From an uncultured Acidobacteriia bacterium (GTDB taxonomy: Bacteria > Acidobacteriota > Terriglobia > Bryobacterales > Bryobacteraceae): 33,456 bases of DNA. The stretch is from assembly GCA_903925975.1 (NCBI GenBank), contig CAIYHG010000197.1, positions 1-33,456 on the forward strand, given 5' to 3'. Shown here piece by piece: positions 25,571 to 33,456 of this stretch (position 1 is its first letter; the number at the start of each line of letters is the position of its first letter). The translations under genes and the position numbers were made by a program. The notes beneath the pieces were generated by a model, which was not told the origin of the DNA, did no database searches, and worked only from the letters and a program-made list of their open reading frames with translations.

Positions 25571-26465
25571 GCTTCTTTCTCCGTTCGATAGTGAGGCAAA
25601 CGCCTGACAGAAACTGGTGCCACAGGATCAGGATCACAAGAGCCACCATGAAGATGACCCAACCTTCGGCGGTATGGAAGACTCCTTCGGCAAGCTCGGG
25701 CTTGACTTGCGTGAATATCCCGGTGATCGTAACGCGGCTCGCATTGGCAACGATTGCAATCGGAACGGTGGACACAAACAGCACCACTTGGAGCCACAGC
25801 CGCCTCTCGAAGAAGTAACCGTAAACCAGGGACAGAAACGTCAGAGACAGCAGCGAGCGAATACCGCTGCACGCCTCGACTACCGAGAGCTCCTGATTCG
25901 GAAGAATCAGGACGTTGCCCTCGCGAAGCACCGGCACCGAAAGCACCGACAAAGCGTGTTCCGCAAGCCGGCTCGCAGTGATCTGCAAGGGGAAAGTCAA
26001 GCTGCTGTATACGATGGCGGGTATCGGCACCATGAAGAACAGGAGAAACAGGGGAAAGGCGAGCTTCCGCAATAGCAGGTCCCCGCCCAGGAACCACACC
26101 ACGCCGATGACCGTGATCACGAAAGCCGTGCGGCTGACGAAGAGCTCTACGGCGAGCGTTCCGAGTAGTAACTGAAGGCAGCCCCAGGCGACAACAGCTA
26201 AACCCAGCCAGTTCGGTTTGGCCTCGATCCGGGCCAACTCGTCCCGCTGCTGCCAGACGATGAACGCGGCCACGACCGGCACGAAGAAACCGTGGCTCAT
26301 GTCGGCGTCGCTATTCCACTGCTTTACGAGGGACAGCAAGACCTGCGCGTAAACCGCAATCAACAGAGCGCCGAACCAGGCAATCTGCGCCCACGGAAGC
26401 TGGTTCTTGGGTGCCGTTGTATCCAGGGACGGGGTCATATTCAAGCTATTCGATATCATCATCAT
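25554..26465 (-). CDS. Exosortase (EpsH family)
   Basis: A 303-aa multi-pass membrane transpeptidase-like enzyme thought to process and sort PEP-CTERM surface proteins. About eight transmembrane segments; catalytic triad residues visible: Cys199 in VVEACSGIRSLL, Arg244 in IVANASRVTITG, and His264 in GVFHTAEGW. Start: the first of three Met codons at 26465, which has GGGAG eight bases upstream. The frame continues far upstream, but without a signal. Overlaps epsI. No PEP-CTERM substrate is encoded in the window. Confidence 0.95.
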   Translation of the reverse strand: MMMISNSLNMTPSLDTTAPKNQLPWAQIAWFGALLIAVYAQVLLSLVKQWNSDADMSHGFFVPVVAAFIVWQQRDELARIEAKPNWLGLAVVAWGCLQLLLGTLAVELFVSRTAFVITVIGVVWFLGGDLLLRKLAFPLFLLFFMVPIPAIVYSSLTFPLQITASRLAEHALSVLSVPVLREGNVLILPNQELSVVEACSGIRSLLSLTFLSLVYGYFFERRLWLQVVLFVSTVPIAIVANASRVTITGIFTQVKPELAEGVFHTAEGWVIFMVALVILILWHQFLSGVCLTIERRKKHAVPS

Positions 26466-26622
26466 AGCGCGTTCTCCCGCGCCGCTAGGCCGATTGGGCC
26501 GAATAGTCGCCGGCGGCTGCGCCCGAACCGCGATACCCGTGAGGCTTCCGGCTCTCGATGCCGCAAGCGCCGTGTGGTCTGTTGCGGGAAGATGCCGCTG
26601 ACGGCACGCTAGACTGGGAAAA

Positions 26623-28494
26623 GTGGAAGAAGAGGTCCTAGGCAAAGCGTACGATTCCGGGCTGATGCGGCGCCTGCTGGGGTACATGGCTCCTTACCGC
26701 CGCCTGGTGGGGATCTCACTGGGATTCCTGCTGGTGCAGTCCGGCCTGCAAACCGTCGGCCCTCTCCTTACGAAAATCGCGATCGACAAGTATCTTGCCC
26801 CGGCGGGCCGTCCCTCGGCTCTCGATTCCTTCCTGCCCCACGACCCCGAGTCTGGCCTCGCCATGATCGCGGCCCTGTACCTGTGTTCTCTGGGGGCCGG
26901 GTTTCTGTGCGAGTTTGCGCAGACCTACTTGATGCAGTACACCGGCCAGCGGGCGATGTTCGATCTTAGGCGGCAGCTTATGGAACGGCTCCAGCGGCTC
27001 GACCTGGCGTTCTACGACAGGAACCCCGTGGGCCGCCTTGTGACCCGCGTAACGTCCGATGTGGACGTATTGAACGACCTGTTCGCCTCGGGTCTGGTTA
27101 CCATTCTGGGGGACTTGCTGGCGCTCTCCTTCATCGTCGCCATCATGCTGCGGATGAGCCCCGCGTTGACGGCGATTCTGCTTGCCGCCATGCCGTTCGT
27201 GATCGTTGCGACTGTGATCTTCCGGCGCAGCGTCCAGCAGAGCTATGCCCGCATCCGGATCGCTATCGCCAAGATCGGCGCTTACCTGCAGGAACGCGTC
27301 ACGGGTATGCCCGTGGTACAGCTCTTTAACAGGGAGTCGCGCAGCGCCGCCGAGTTCGACCGGTTGAACCGCGAGCATATGCTGGCTTTTAAAGATGCCA
27401 TCACTGCGTATGGCTGGTTCTACCCTGTGGTGGAGTTTCTTGCCGTGCTGGCGATGGCGGCCCTGCTGACCTACGGCGGTCTGCGGATTCGCAGCGGAGC
27501 ACTCACGCTGGGCATCGTGGCGGCGTTTCTTCAGTGGGGACAGCGCTTCTTCCGGCCGATTCAGGACCTGAGCGAGAAATACAACATCCTGCAAGCCGCC
27601 ATGGCTTCCGCGGACCGGGTTTTCAAACTTCTCGATACCGAGCCGACCATCGTGGCGCCGGCATCGCCCCGCCCCGCGCCGCTTGAGACCGGGGCCATCG
27701 AGTTCGATGGCGCGTGGTTTGCTTACCAAGGCGAAGATTGGGTCCTGCGGGATGTCAGTTTCTCTATCGCCCCCGGCGAAACCATAGCGGTTGTGGGGCA
27801 CACGGGCGCCGGGAAGACTACGCTCATCAGCCTGCTGCTGCGCTTCTACGACGTGCAGAAGGGCGCGGTCCGGCTGGGCGGCGCGGATATTCGCGAGTTC
27901 GACCCCCTCGCGCTGCGCCGCCAATTCGGCGTGGTGTTGCAGGACCCATACCTCTTCACCGGCACGCTCGAGGAAAACATCCGGCTGGGAACGGAGGCGA
28001 TCCGGGCCGAAGAAGTGGAAGCCGCGGCGGAACAGGTGAACCTGATGGATTTTATCCGCGCTCTGCCGGAAGGCTTTCGGCACCCCATCCGGGAGCGGGG
28101 CAGCGGTCTATCCACAGGGCAGAAACAACTGATCGGGTTCGCTCGCGCCCTGGCGCATAACCCCCGCTATCTGATCCTGGACGAGGCGACATCGAGCGTG
28201 GATACGGACACCGAATTGCGCGTGCGCGCCGCTCTGGACCGAATGGTGGAGGGGCGGACTTCGATTGTGATCGCGCATCGTCTTTCGACCATCCAGCGCG
28301 CCGACCGCATCCTGGTGATGCACAAGGGCCGCCTGCGCGAATCCGGAACGCACCAGCAACTGCTGGCGCAGCGCGGCATCTACTGGAAGCTGTACCAACT
28401 GCAGTACAAGGATCAGGAGGGAACCGACGGCGCTCGGGCCGGGCTTGAGCGCGCAGGCGGGCTGGCTGCCAACCCTTCCCCGCAGCTTTTCTGA
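26623..28494 (+). CDS. MsbA-type ABC exporter (fused permease and ATPase)
   Basis: A 623-aa half-transporter: six-helix membrane domain (~15-320) followed by the ATPase. Walker A VVGHTGAGKTT (~390-400), Q-loop QDPYLFTGT, signature LSTGQKQ (~496-502; normally LSGGQ, here Ser-Thr-Gly), Walker B YLILDEATSSVD (~512-523) and the switch His in IVIAHRLST. It works as a homodimer or heterodimer to export lipid or drug-like molecules; the substrate cannot be told. The C-terminal 30 residues are a polar extension. GTG start at 26623 with GGGA a few bases before it; Met15 (26665) is an alternative. Divergent from the exosortase gene. Confidence 0.95.
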   Translation: MEEEVLGKAYDSGLMRRLLGYMAPYRRLVGISLGFLLVQSGLQTVGPLLTKIAIDKYLAPAGRPSALDSFLPHDPESGLAMIAALYLCSLGAGFLCEFAQTYLMQYTGQRAMFDLRRQLMERLQRLDLAFYDRNPVGRLVTRVTSDVDVLNDLFASGLVTILGDLLALSFIVAIMLRMSPALTAILLAAMPFVIVATVIFRRSVQQSYARIRIAIAKIGAYLQERVTGMPVVQLFNRESRSAAEFDRLNREHMLAFKDAITAYGWFYPVVEFLAVLAMAALLTYGGLRIRSGALTLGIVAAFLQWGQRFFRPIQDLSEKYNILQAAMASADRVFKLLDTEPTIVAPASPRPAPLETGAIEFDGAWFAYQGEDWVLRDVSFSIAPGETIAVVGHTGAGKTTLISLLLRFYDVQKGAVRLGGADIREFDPLALRRQFGVVLQDPYLFTGTLEENIRLGTEAIRAEEVEAAAEQVNLMDFIRALPEGFRHPIRERGSGLSTGQKQLIGFARALAHNPRYLILDEATSSVDTDTELRVRAALDRMVEGRTSIVIAHRLSTIQRADRILVMHKGRLRESGTHQQLLAQRGIYWKLYQLQYKDQEGTDGARAGLERAGGLAANPSPQLF

Positions 28495-28618
28495 ACGCCC
28501 GGGTCCCTCGACCGCCACTGGTGAAAACCGGAACACTCCGCCGGCGAAATCGGGGCTCAAGCGCAAGAACTGTTGAGACGGCTCGGCTGTGAACCGGGGA
28601 AGCGCGTTGATTAGAGGC

Positions 28619-28624
28619 TATAAT
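28619..28624 (+). promoter_or_regulatory. Perfect -10 box before the micro-ORF and thiC
   Basis: TATAAT without a clear -35 box at 16-18 bases. The implied start near 28631 would give a leader of about 15 bases for the micro-ORF and about 140 for thiC. Confidence 0.45.
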
Positions 28625-28645
28625 CACACGTAAGGGAGGATCTTC

Positions 28646-30150
<1,505 letters not shown>

Positions 30151-30157
30151 ACAATCG

Positions 30158-30193
30158 GGGGCGGCGGGGCCTCACCAGGCCCGCTGCCGCCCC
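30158..30193 (+). terminator. GC-rich hairpin after thiC
   Basis: GGGGCGGC (30158-30165) pairs with GCCGCCCC (30186-30193), inner GGGCCT pairs with AGGCCC; loop CACC. No T run follows, so it is a possible Rho-assisted terminator or an mRNA end-protecting structure. Confidence 0.5.
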
Positions 30194-30216
30194 GCCGGCC
30201 CGCATTCGAACCTCAA

Positions 30217-31422
30217 GTGATCCGACGGACTTTCAAGGCTTTTCAGTATCGCGACTTCCGCCTGATGTGGATCGGGGCGTGGACCTCTAGCGTCGGCACC
30301 TGGATGCAGGCGGTGGCGCAGGGCTGGCTGATTTACCGGCTGAGCCATTCGCCATTTTTGCTGGCGCTCGACCCGGTGCTGGCCACCGTTCCGATCTTTG
30401 TCTTCTCGCTGCTCGGGGGAGTGATTGCCGACCGGGTAGAGCGCCGTTACATTCTGATGGGCTCGCAGTATATCCAGATGGCGTGCGCCTTCCTGCTGAC
30501 GGCGCTGGTCGCCACGGGGACGGTGCGGGTGTGGCACATTCTGGGGTGCTCGTTCGTTTCGGGCTTCGCCCAGGCCTTCGGCGGCCCCGCCTACCAGGCG
30601 CTGATCCCCACCCTGGTGAAGCGCGAAGACATGCCGAATGCGATCGCCCTGAACTCCATTCAGTTCAACGCGGCGGTTATTGTGGGTCCGGCGCTCAGCG
30701 CGGGCGTGCTGGCGGCGCTTGGCGAGACGTGGTGTTTCGCGCTGAACGGAGTTTCGTTCCTGGCACCGATCATCGCCCTGAGCATGCTGCGCGTCCGGTT
30801 CCTGCCGGTGAAGACTACGGATACCATCCTCACCAGCATGAAGGAGGGTTTCAGTTTCATCAGGAAACAGGGCGCCATGGCGGCGTTGATCATTCTGGCG
30901 TTCGCCATGACGTTTCTCGCCATCCCCATGCGGACCTTCTTTCCCGTGTTCGCGAAGGATATCTTCGGCCGCGGCCCGGAAACGTTTGCCTTGTTTCTTT
31001 CCGTCTCCGGCGCGGGCTCGATCGTTGGGTCTTTGAGCATCGCCGCAAGCGGGAACCTGCAGCGGAAAGGGCGCGTCGCATTGATTATGCTGCTGGTCCT
31101 GGGCGTGTCTGTCGCCGTGTTCGGAGTGTCACGTTCCATCCCGCTGAGTTGTGCGGCTTTATTTGTCTCGGGCGCCGCGATGATGGCGGTTTTTGCTATG
31201 GTGAACTCGCTGGTGCAACTGATTGTCACCGACGAAATGCGCGGGCGCGTCATGAGCGTATACAATTTCGCGTTCCGCGGAGGCATGACAGCGGGGAATT
31301 TTGTCGCGGGCTCGATGGTGAAAGGGTTCACGGCTCCGGTAGTGATCGCCGCCGAAGGGATTCTGTTAATCGTTTTGGCGATCTATTTTGTGGTTGGACA
31401 GCGGCGGATCGCCGCTCTTTAG
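30217..31422 (+). CDS. MFS transporter (EntS-like, MFS_3 family)
   Basis: 401 aa with twelve transmembrane segments. The N-terminal RTFKAFQYRDFRLMWIGAWTSSVGTWMQAVAQGW is the typical opening of EntS/MFS_3 exporters, and motif A reads GGVIADRVERRYIL. The GTG at 30217 is chosen because this opening is conserved; no strong ribosome binding site is seen. An efflux role is likely and the substrate is unknown. The downstream TPR gene begins 12 bases after its stop, so they are probably co-transcribed. Confidence 0.93.
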   Translation: MIRRTFKAFQYRDFRLMWIGAWTSSVGTWMQAVAQGWLIYRLSHSPFLLALDPVLATVPIFVFSLLGGVIADRVERRYILMGSQYIQMACAFLLTALVATGTVRVWHILGCSFVSGFAQAFGGPAYQALIPTLVKREDMPNAIALNSIQFNAAVIVGPALSAGVLAALGETWCFALNGVSFLAPIIALSMLRVRFLPVKTTDTILTSMKEGFSFIRKQGAMAALIILAFAMTFLAIPMRTFFPVFAKDIFGRGPETFALFLSVSGAGSIVGSLSIAASGNLQRKGRVALIMLLVLGVSVAVFGVSRSIPLSCAALFVSGAAMMAVFAMVNSLVQLIVTDEMRGRVMSVYNFAFRGGMTAGNFVAGSMVKGFTAPVVIAAEGILLIVLAIYFVVGQRRIAAL

Positions 31423-31434
31423 GTCTTGCCGACC

Positions 31435-32103
31435 ATGTGGACCTTGCTCATCACCGTGCTCTTGGCGGCTAACGCGACGCAGAACCTGGATAGCGCCCGC
31501 GACCGGCAGGACCGCGTCGCGCTGCAAAAGACCGTGGAGGAGTTCGCTGCGGCTGCCGCGAAAGCCCCCAATGACGCCGCCGCGCAGTACGGGCTGGCGC
31601 TGTCTTCTTCGTATCTGGCCGAAGTCGCCCAGGAGCTTCACGACCGCAAGCAGGCGCGCGCCGCGGCGGAGCGCGGCATTGCCGCAGCGGAAAAGCTTGT
31701 GGGACTGAAGCCCGACGCCGAGAGCTACCGCGTGCTGGGCGTGCTCTACGGCCAGGCGATCACCGACTGGCTCAGTGGCTTGAGCTATGGACCGCGCGCC
31801 AAGAGCGCCATCGACAAGGCCGTCTCCAAGGCGCCCGGGTCGGCCGCTGTCTACGTGGCCCGAGGGGTTGGCAATTTCTATTTGCCCGCGCAACTCGGAG
31901 GCGGAAGCGCGGTAGCCATTGCCGATTTCAGGAAGGCCACACAACTGGAGCCGGGCAATGCCGAAGCGTATGTCTGGCTCGGCGTGGCGCTCAGCAAGGA
32001 AGACAAGGCCGCGGAAGCGCGCCAGGCTTTGGAAAAGGCATTGAAGCTCGATCCTCAGCGGATATGGGCAAAGCAACTGCTGGAAAAGCTGCCGGCGAAG
32101 TAG
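31435..32103 (+). CDS. Secreted TPR-repeat protein
   Basis: 222 aa from the ATG at 31435 (TAGG 10-11 bases upstream; a TTG at 31426 is also in frame). A short signal peptide (MWTLLITVLLAANATQ) is followed by about four TPR units, for example ESYRVLGVLYGQAI and AEAYVWLGVALSKEDKAAEARQALEKALKLDP. Likely periplasmic scaffold for protein contacts. Shares an operon with the MFS gene. No enzyme motif. Confidence 0.85.
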   Translation: MWTLLITVLLAANATQNLDSARDRQDRVALQKTVEEFAAAAAKAPNDAAAQYGLALSSSYLAEVAQELHDRKQARAAAERGIAAAEKLVGLKPDAESYRVLGVLYGQAITDWLSGLSYGPRAKSAIDKAVSKAPGSAAVYVARGVGNFYLPAQLGGGSAVAIADFRKATQLEPGNAEAYVWLGVALSKEDKAAEARQALEKALKLDPQRIWAKQLLEKLPAK

Positions 32104-32131
32104 GCATCGACCCGAATAGGCTGCGGAAACA

Positions 32132-32251
32132 GTGGGGCGGAACCCCTGTTCCGCGCGCCGATCCCCTGATCGGCGCTGCCTCGGGCACTACCTGGGCTTC
32201 CGAGCTTTGCCGGACCAGGGGGTCCGGCGCAGGCCGGGGGGCCTGCCCCAC
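32132..32251. repeat. Modular palindromic repeat, copy 2
   Basis: A 120-bp block bounded by GTGGGGC (32132-32138) and GCCCCAC (32245-32251), that is, inverted ends. Inside are four hairpins: GGAAC/GTTCC and CGATC/GATCG, each with loop CCCT, then GCCGGACC/GGTCCGGC and AGGCC/GGCCT. One 20-base module is the same as in copy 1 at 16.8 kb. Confidence 0.8.
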
Positions 32252-32324
32252 TTTCCGGAGCCCCACGACGGCGACGCATCAATGCGGAATGCGCGTATGC
32301 ACCAGTTTGGTTCATAATGGTGAC

Positions 32325-32582
32325 GTGAGGACGGCAACCAAGACGATTCGCCAGAGTATCAGTCTCCCCAGCGGCGTTGCCGCTCAGGTTCGCTCCATGG
32401 CGAAGACCCGGCGGGTCAGCGCAAACCGGATGTTAGTGGAACTCATTGAAGACGGAATGGAGGCTCAGAAGCGAAAGCAGCAGCAGTTTTTCGAACTAGC
32501 CGAACGCTTTCGTGGGGCCAACGATCCGGAAGAAGCGAAGCGGTTGGGGGACGAACTCGGGCGCATGGTATTCGGCGGCTGA
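32325..32582 (+). CDS. Ribbon-helix-helix (CopG/Arc-like) small protein, antitoxin candidate
   Basis: 85 aa from the GTG at 32325; no ATG is available in frame outside the repeat-derived upstream sequence. The N-terminal KTIRQSISLPSGVAAQVRSMAKTRRVSANRMLVELIEDGM fits the RHH fold: a beta strand, then two helices. The C-terminus is a charged helix (EEAKRLGDELGRM) that could clasp a partner. Its TGA overlaps the ATG of the 81-aa gene (TGATG), the usual antitoxin-toxin layout. DNA binding and autorepression are inferred. Confidence 0.75.
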   Translation: MRTATKTIRQSISLPSGVAAQVRSMAKTRRVSANRMLVELIEDGMEAQKRKQQQFFELAERFRGANDPEEAKRLGDELGRMVFGG

Positions 32583-32827
32583 TGCCCAAGATTGGGACGT
32601 GGGACAGTCTACCCGTTGCGGTACGCCAGCATCTCGTGGAACGGATGCGCGACCGGTCGATCAGCATAGCGGACCTCAACCAGCTTCGTCTCTGGATTGA
32701 ATCCGGACCAGACGTTCCGGATGGCGATTGGTACAAGGACTTCGGTTCGTTCAAGATCTGCGGCGAAGGGCCGTACCCCAAGACATTCCTCGTTAGGGGA
32801 CAAGCCGCGAAGGGCGCGGCGGTCTGA
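32582..32827 (+). CDS. 81-aa partner of the RHH protein, possible toxin
   Basis: Overlaps the RHH gene by one base (TGATG), so it is translationally coupled. The sequence has an N-terminal helix (VAVRQHLVERMRDR), ISIADLNQLRLWIES, and then DVPDGDWYKDFGSFKICGEG and KTFLVRGQAAKG. I recognise no toxin family; it does not show the RelE, PIN, MazF or HicA signature. Conserved-looking aromatic and Gly residues (WYKDFGSFK) suggest a compact fold. The role as toxin rests only on the gene arrangement. Confidence 0.65.
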   Translation: MPKIGTWDSLPVAVRQHLVERMRDRSISIADLNQLRLWIESGPDVPDGDWYKDFGSFKICGEGPYPKTFLVRGQAAKGAAV

Positions 32828-32968
32828 GCCGTGGCCGATAGGCGTCTGGTTCTGAACTTGCCCGTCCCGCCTCCCCTCCCGCATCACCCGATCAAGGGTC
32901 CACGGGGAATGAGCCCAACTACTCTCAAAGACCGGCGCCATGGCGCGACCAGACCATAACGCTCGCAG

Positions 32969-32987
32969 TATAACGTGAGTCGTTATA
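32969..32987. promoter_or_regulatory. Palindromic operator before the HigB-like toxin gene
   Basis: TATAACG-TGAGT-CGTTATA, a perfect 7-bp inverted repeat with a 5-base centre. It ends 12 bases before the toxin start and contains a -10-like TATAAC. This is the position and shape of a HigA-type operator. Confidence 0.6.
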
Positions 32988-32999
32988 CAGTAAGAATGC

Positions 33000-33278
33000 G
33001 TGATCAAGAGTTTCGCGGAAAGACGGACCAAGGCGCTTTTCGAGACGGGAAAGAGCGCCCGCTGGAACTCAATTGCCCGGGTGGCCGTGCGCAAGCTGGT
33101 TCAGATCGATTCGGTGGCCGCGCTGGACGAACTGAACGCGCCTCCGGGGAACCGGCTGGAAGCGCTGAAGGGTGACCGGGCTGGACAGCACAGTATCCGC
33201 ATCAGCGATCAATGGCGAGTCTGTTTTCGATGGGAAGCCGATGGCGTTTATGACGTGGAAATTGTCGACTGCCACTAG
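33000..33278 (+). CDS. higB: HigB-type (RelE superfamily) toxin without a visible antitoxin
   Basis: A 92-aa mRNA interferase-like protein of the plasmid maintenance killer group. MIKSFAERRTKALFETGKSAR, APPGNRLEALKGDRAGQHSIRISDQWRVCFRWEADGVYDVEIVDCH is nearly textbook HigB, with the basic residues and the end motif intact. GTG start at 33000; ribosome binding site weak. In normal loci higA begins a few bases after higB; here the following 178 bases hold only palindromic repeats. The operator upstream is intact, so the antitoxin may be elsewhere or lost. Confidence 0.9.
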   Translation: MIKSFAERRTKALFETGKSARWNSIARVAVRKLVQIDSVAALDELNAPPGNRLEALKGDRAGQHSIRISDQWRVCFRWEADGVYDVEIVDCH

Positions 33279-33299
33279 TGCCCTGTCTCAGAAACTCGC

Positions 33300-33438
33300 A
33301 CAAGAATCGGCGCCTCTTGTGAGGCGGCCAATCCTGGCCGCAGCCGCCTTTCAGGCGGCTCTTTCCCGCGGCAAACTGCTCCTCGCGGCAGGCCAAAGCC
33401 GGCTGAAAGCCGGCTGCAGCCAAGATTGGCTGCCCCAC
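33300..33438. repeat. Modular palindromic repeat, copy 3
   Basis: A run of hairpin modules (GCGCCTC/GAGGCGGC, GGCCA/TGGCC, AGCCGCC/GGCGGCT, AGCCGGC/GCCGGCT) ending in GCCCCAC (33432-33438). It follows the toxin stop codon. The frames through it give low-complexity peptides and are not genes. Confidence 0.75.
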
Positions 33439-33456
33439 TCTTGCCAATTCGGCGAC

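Noticed and set aside
24911..26465. PEP-CTERM substrate for the exosortase
   Set aside because: No protein in the window ends with the PEP motif, transmembrane helix and basic tail pattern.
26716..28083. Long minus-strand ORF (455 aa)
   Set aside because: Antisense to the ABC exporter, rich in Gln/His/Arg without domain features.
32064..32324. N-terminal extension of the RHH gene
   Set aside because: The frame is open back to 32064, but it overlaps the TPR gene and the modular repeat; the translated part is not protein-like. The start is placed at 32325.

Overview
The window looks like a piece of chromosome from a GC-rich Acidobacteriota bacterium, probably from the Solibacter/Bryobacter side. 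The lineage call rests on several things seen together: a VWFA-type protein of the acidobacterial VWFA-related family, a small secreted protein with an IPFAF...PAGHY core, an exosortase/EpsI pair, and modular palindromic intergenic repeats ending in GCCCCAC. This is inference from family knowledge; no 16S gene is present.

Layout. (1) 1-6.1 kb is an accessory island on the minus strand, lying next to the 3' end of a tRNA-Gln(UUG) gene. It holds a 55-aa ORF, a DUF2924 protein, a large serine recombinase, a short ParB-like HTH protein, and then a two-gene overlapping module of unknown function (385 aa + 490 aa) closed by a clear rho-independent terminator at the left edge. (2) 6.1-10.4 kb is core translation: rplM-rpsI and rpsB-tsf-pyrH-frr, all minus, with a good promoter in front of rplM. 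(3) 10.7-12.7 kb, plus strand: a polysaccharide flippase and a DJ-1/PfpI-like protein with a Gly at the nucleophile-Cys position. (4) 12.7-16.5 kb, minus: an overlapping xdhC-mocA-asmA operon (molybdoenzyme maturation plus an envelope protein). (5) 16.5-18 kb: repeats, a small secreted protein, and a perfect CRP-type operator in its upstream region. (6) 18-22.1 kb, minus: an exported protein with three RidA-like domains, a VWA protein, an S24/LexA-type peptidase without an HTH domain, and mutY. (7) 22.1-26.5 kb: a membrane-anchored TPR/PPC protein (plus), then exosortase-EpsI-hybrid histidine kinase (minus). (8) 26.6-32.1 kb, plus: an MsbA-type ABC exporter, an 18-aa Lys-rich micro-ORF, thiC, an MFS transporter and a secreted TPR protein. 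(9) 32.1-33.4 kb: a small accessory cluster of palindromic repeats, an RHH/small-protein pair resembling a toxin-antitoxin module, and an orphan HigB toxin behind a palindromic operator.

The best candidates for undescribed biology are the two-gene module carried by the recombinase island, the S24 peptidase fused to a non-HTH N-terminal domain and coupled to mutY, the exported triple-RidA protein, the Lys-rich micro-ORF in front of thiC, and the RHH + 81-aa pair. Functions for these cannot be fixed from sequence alone.
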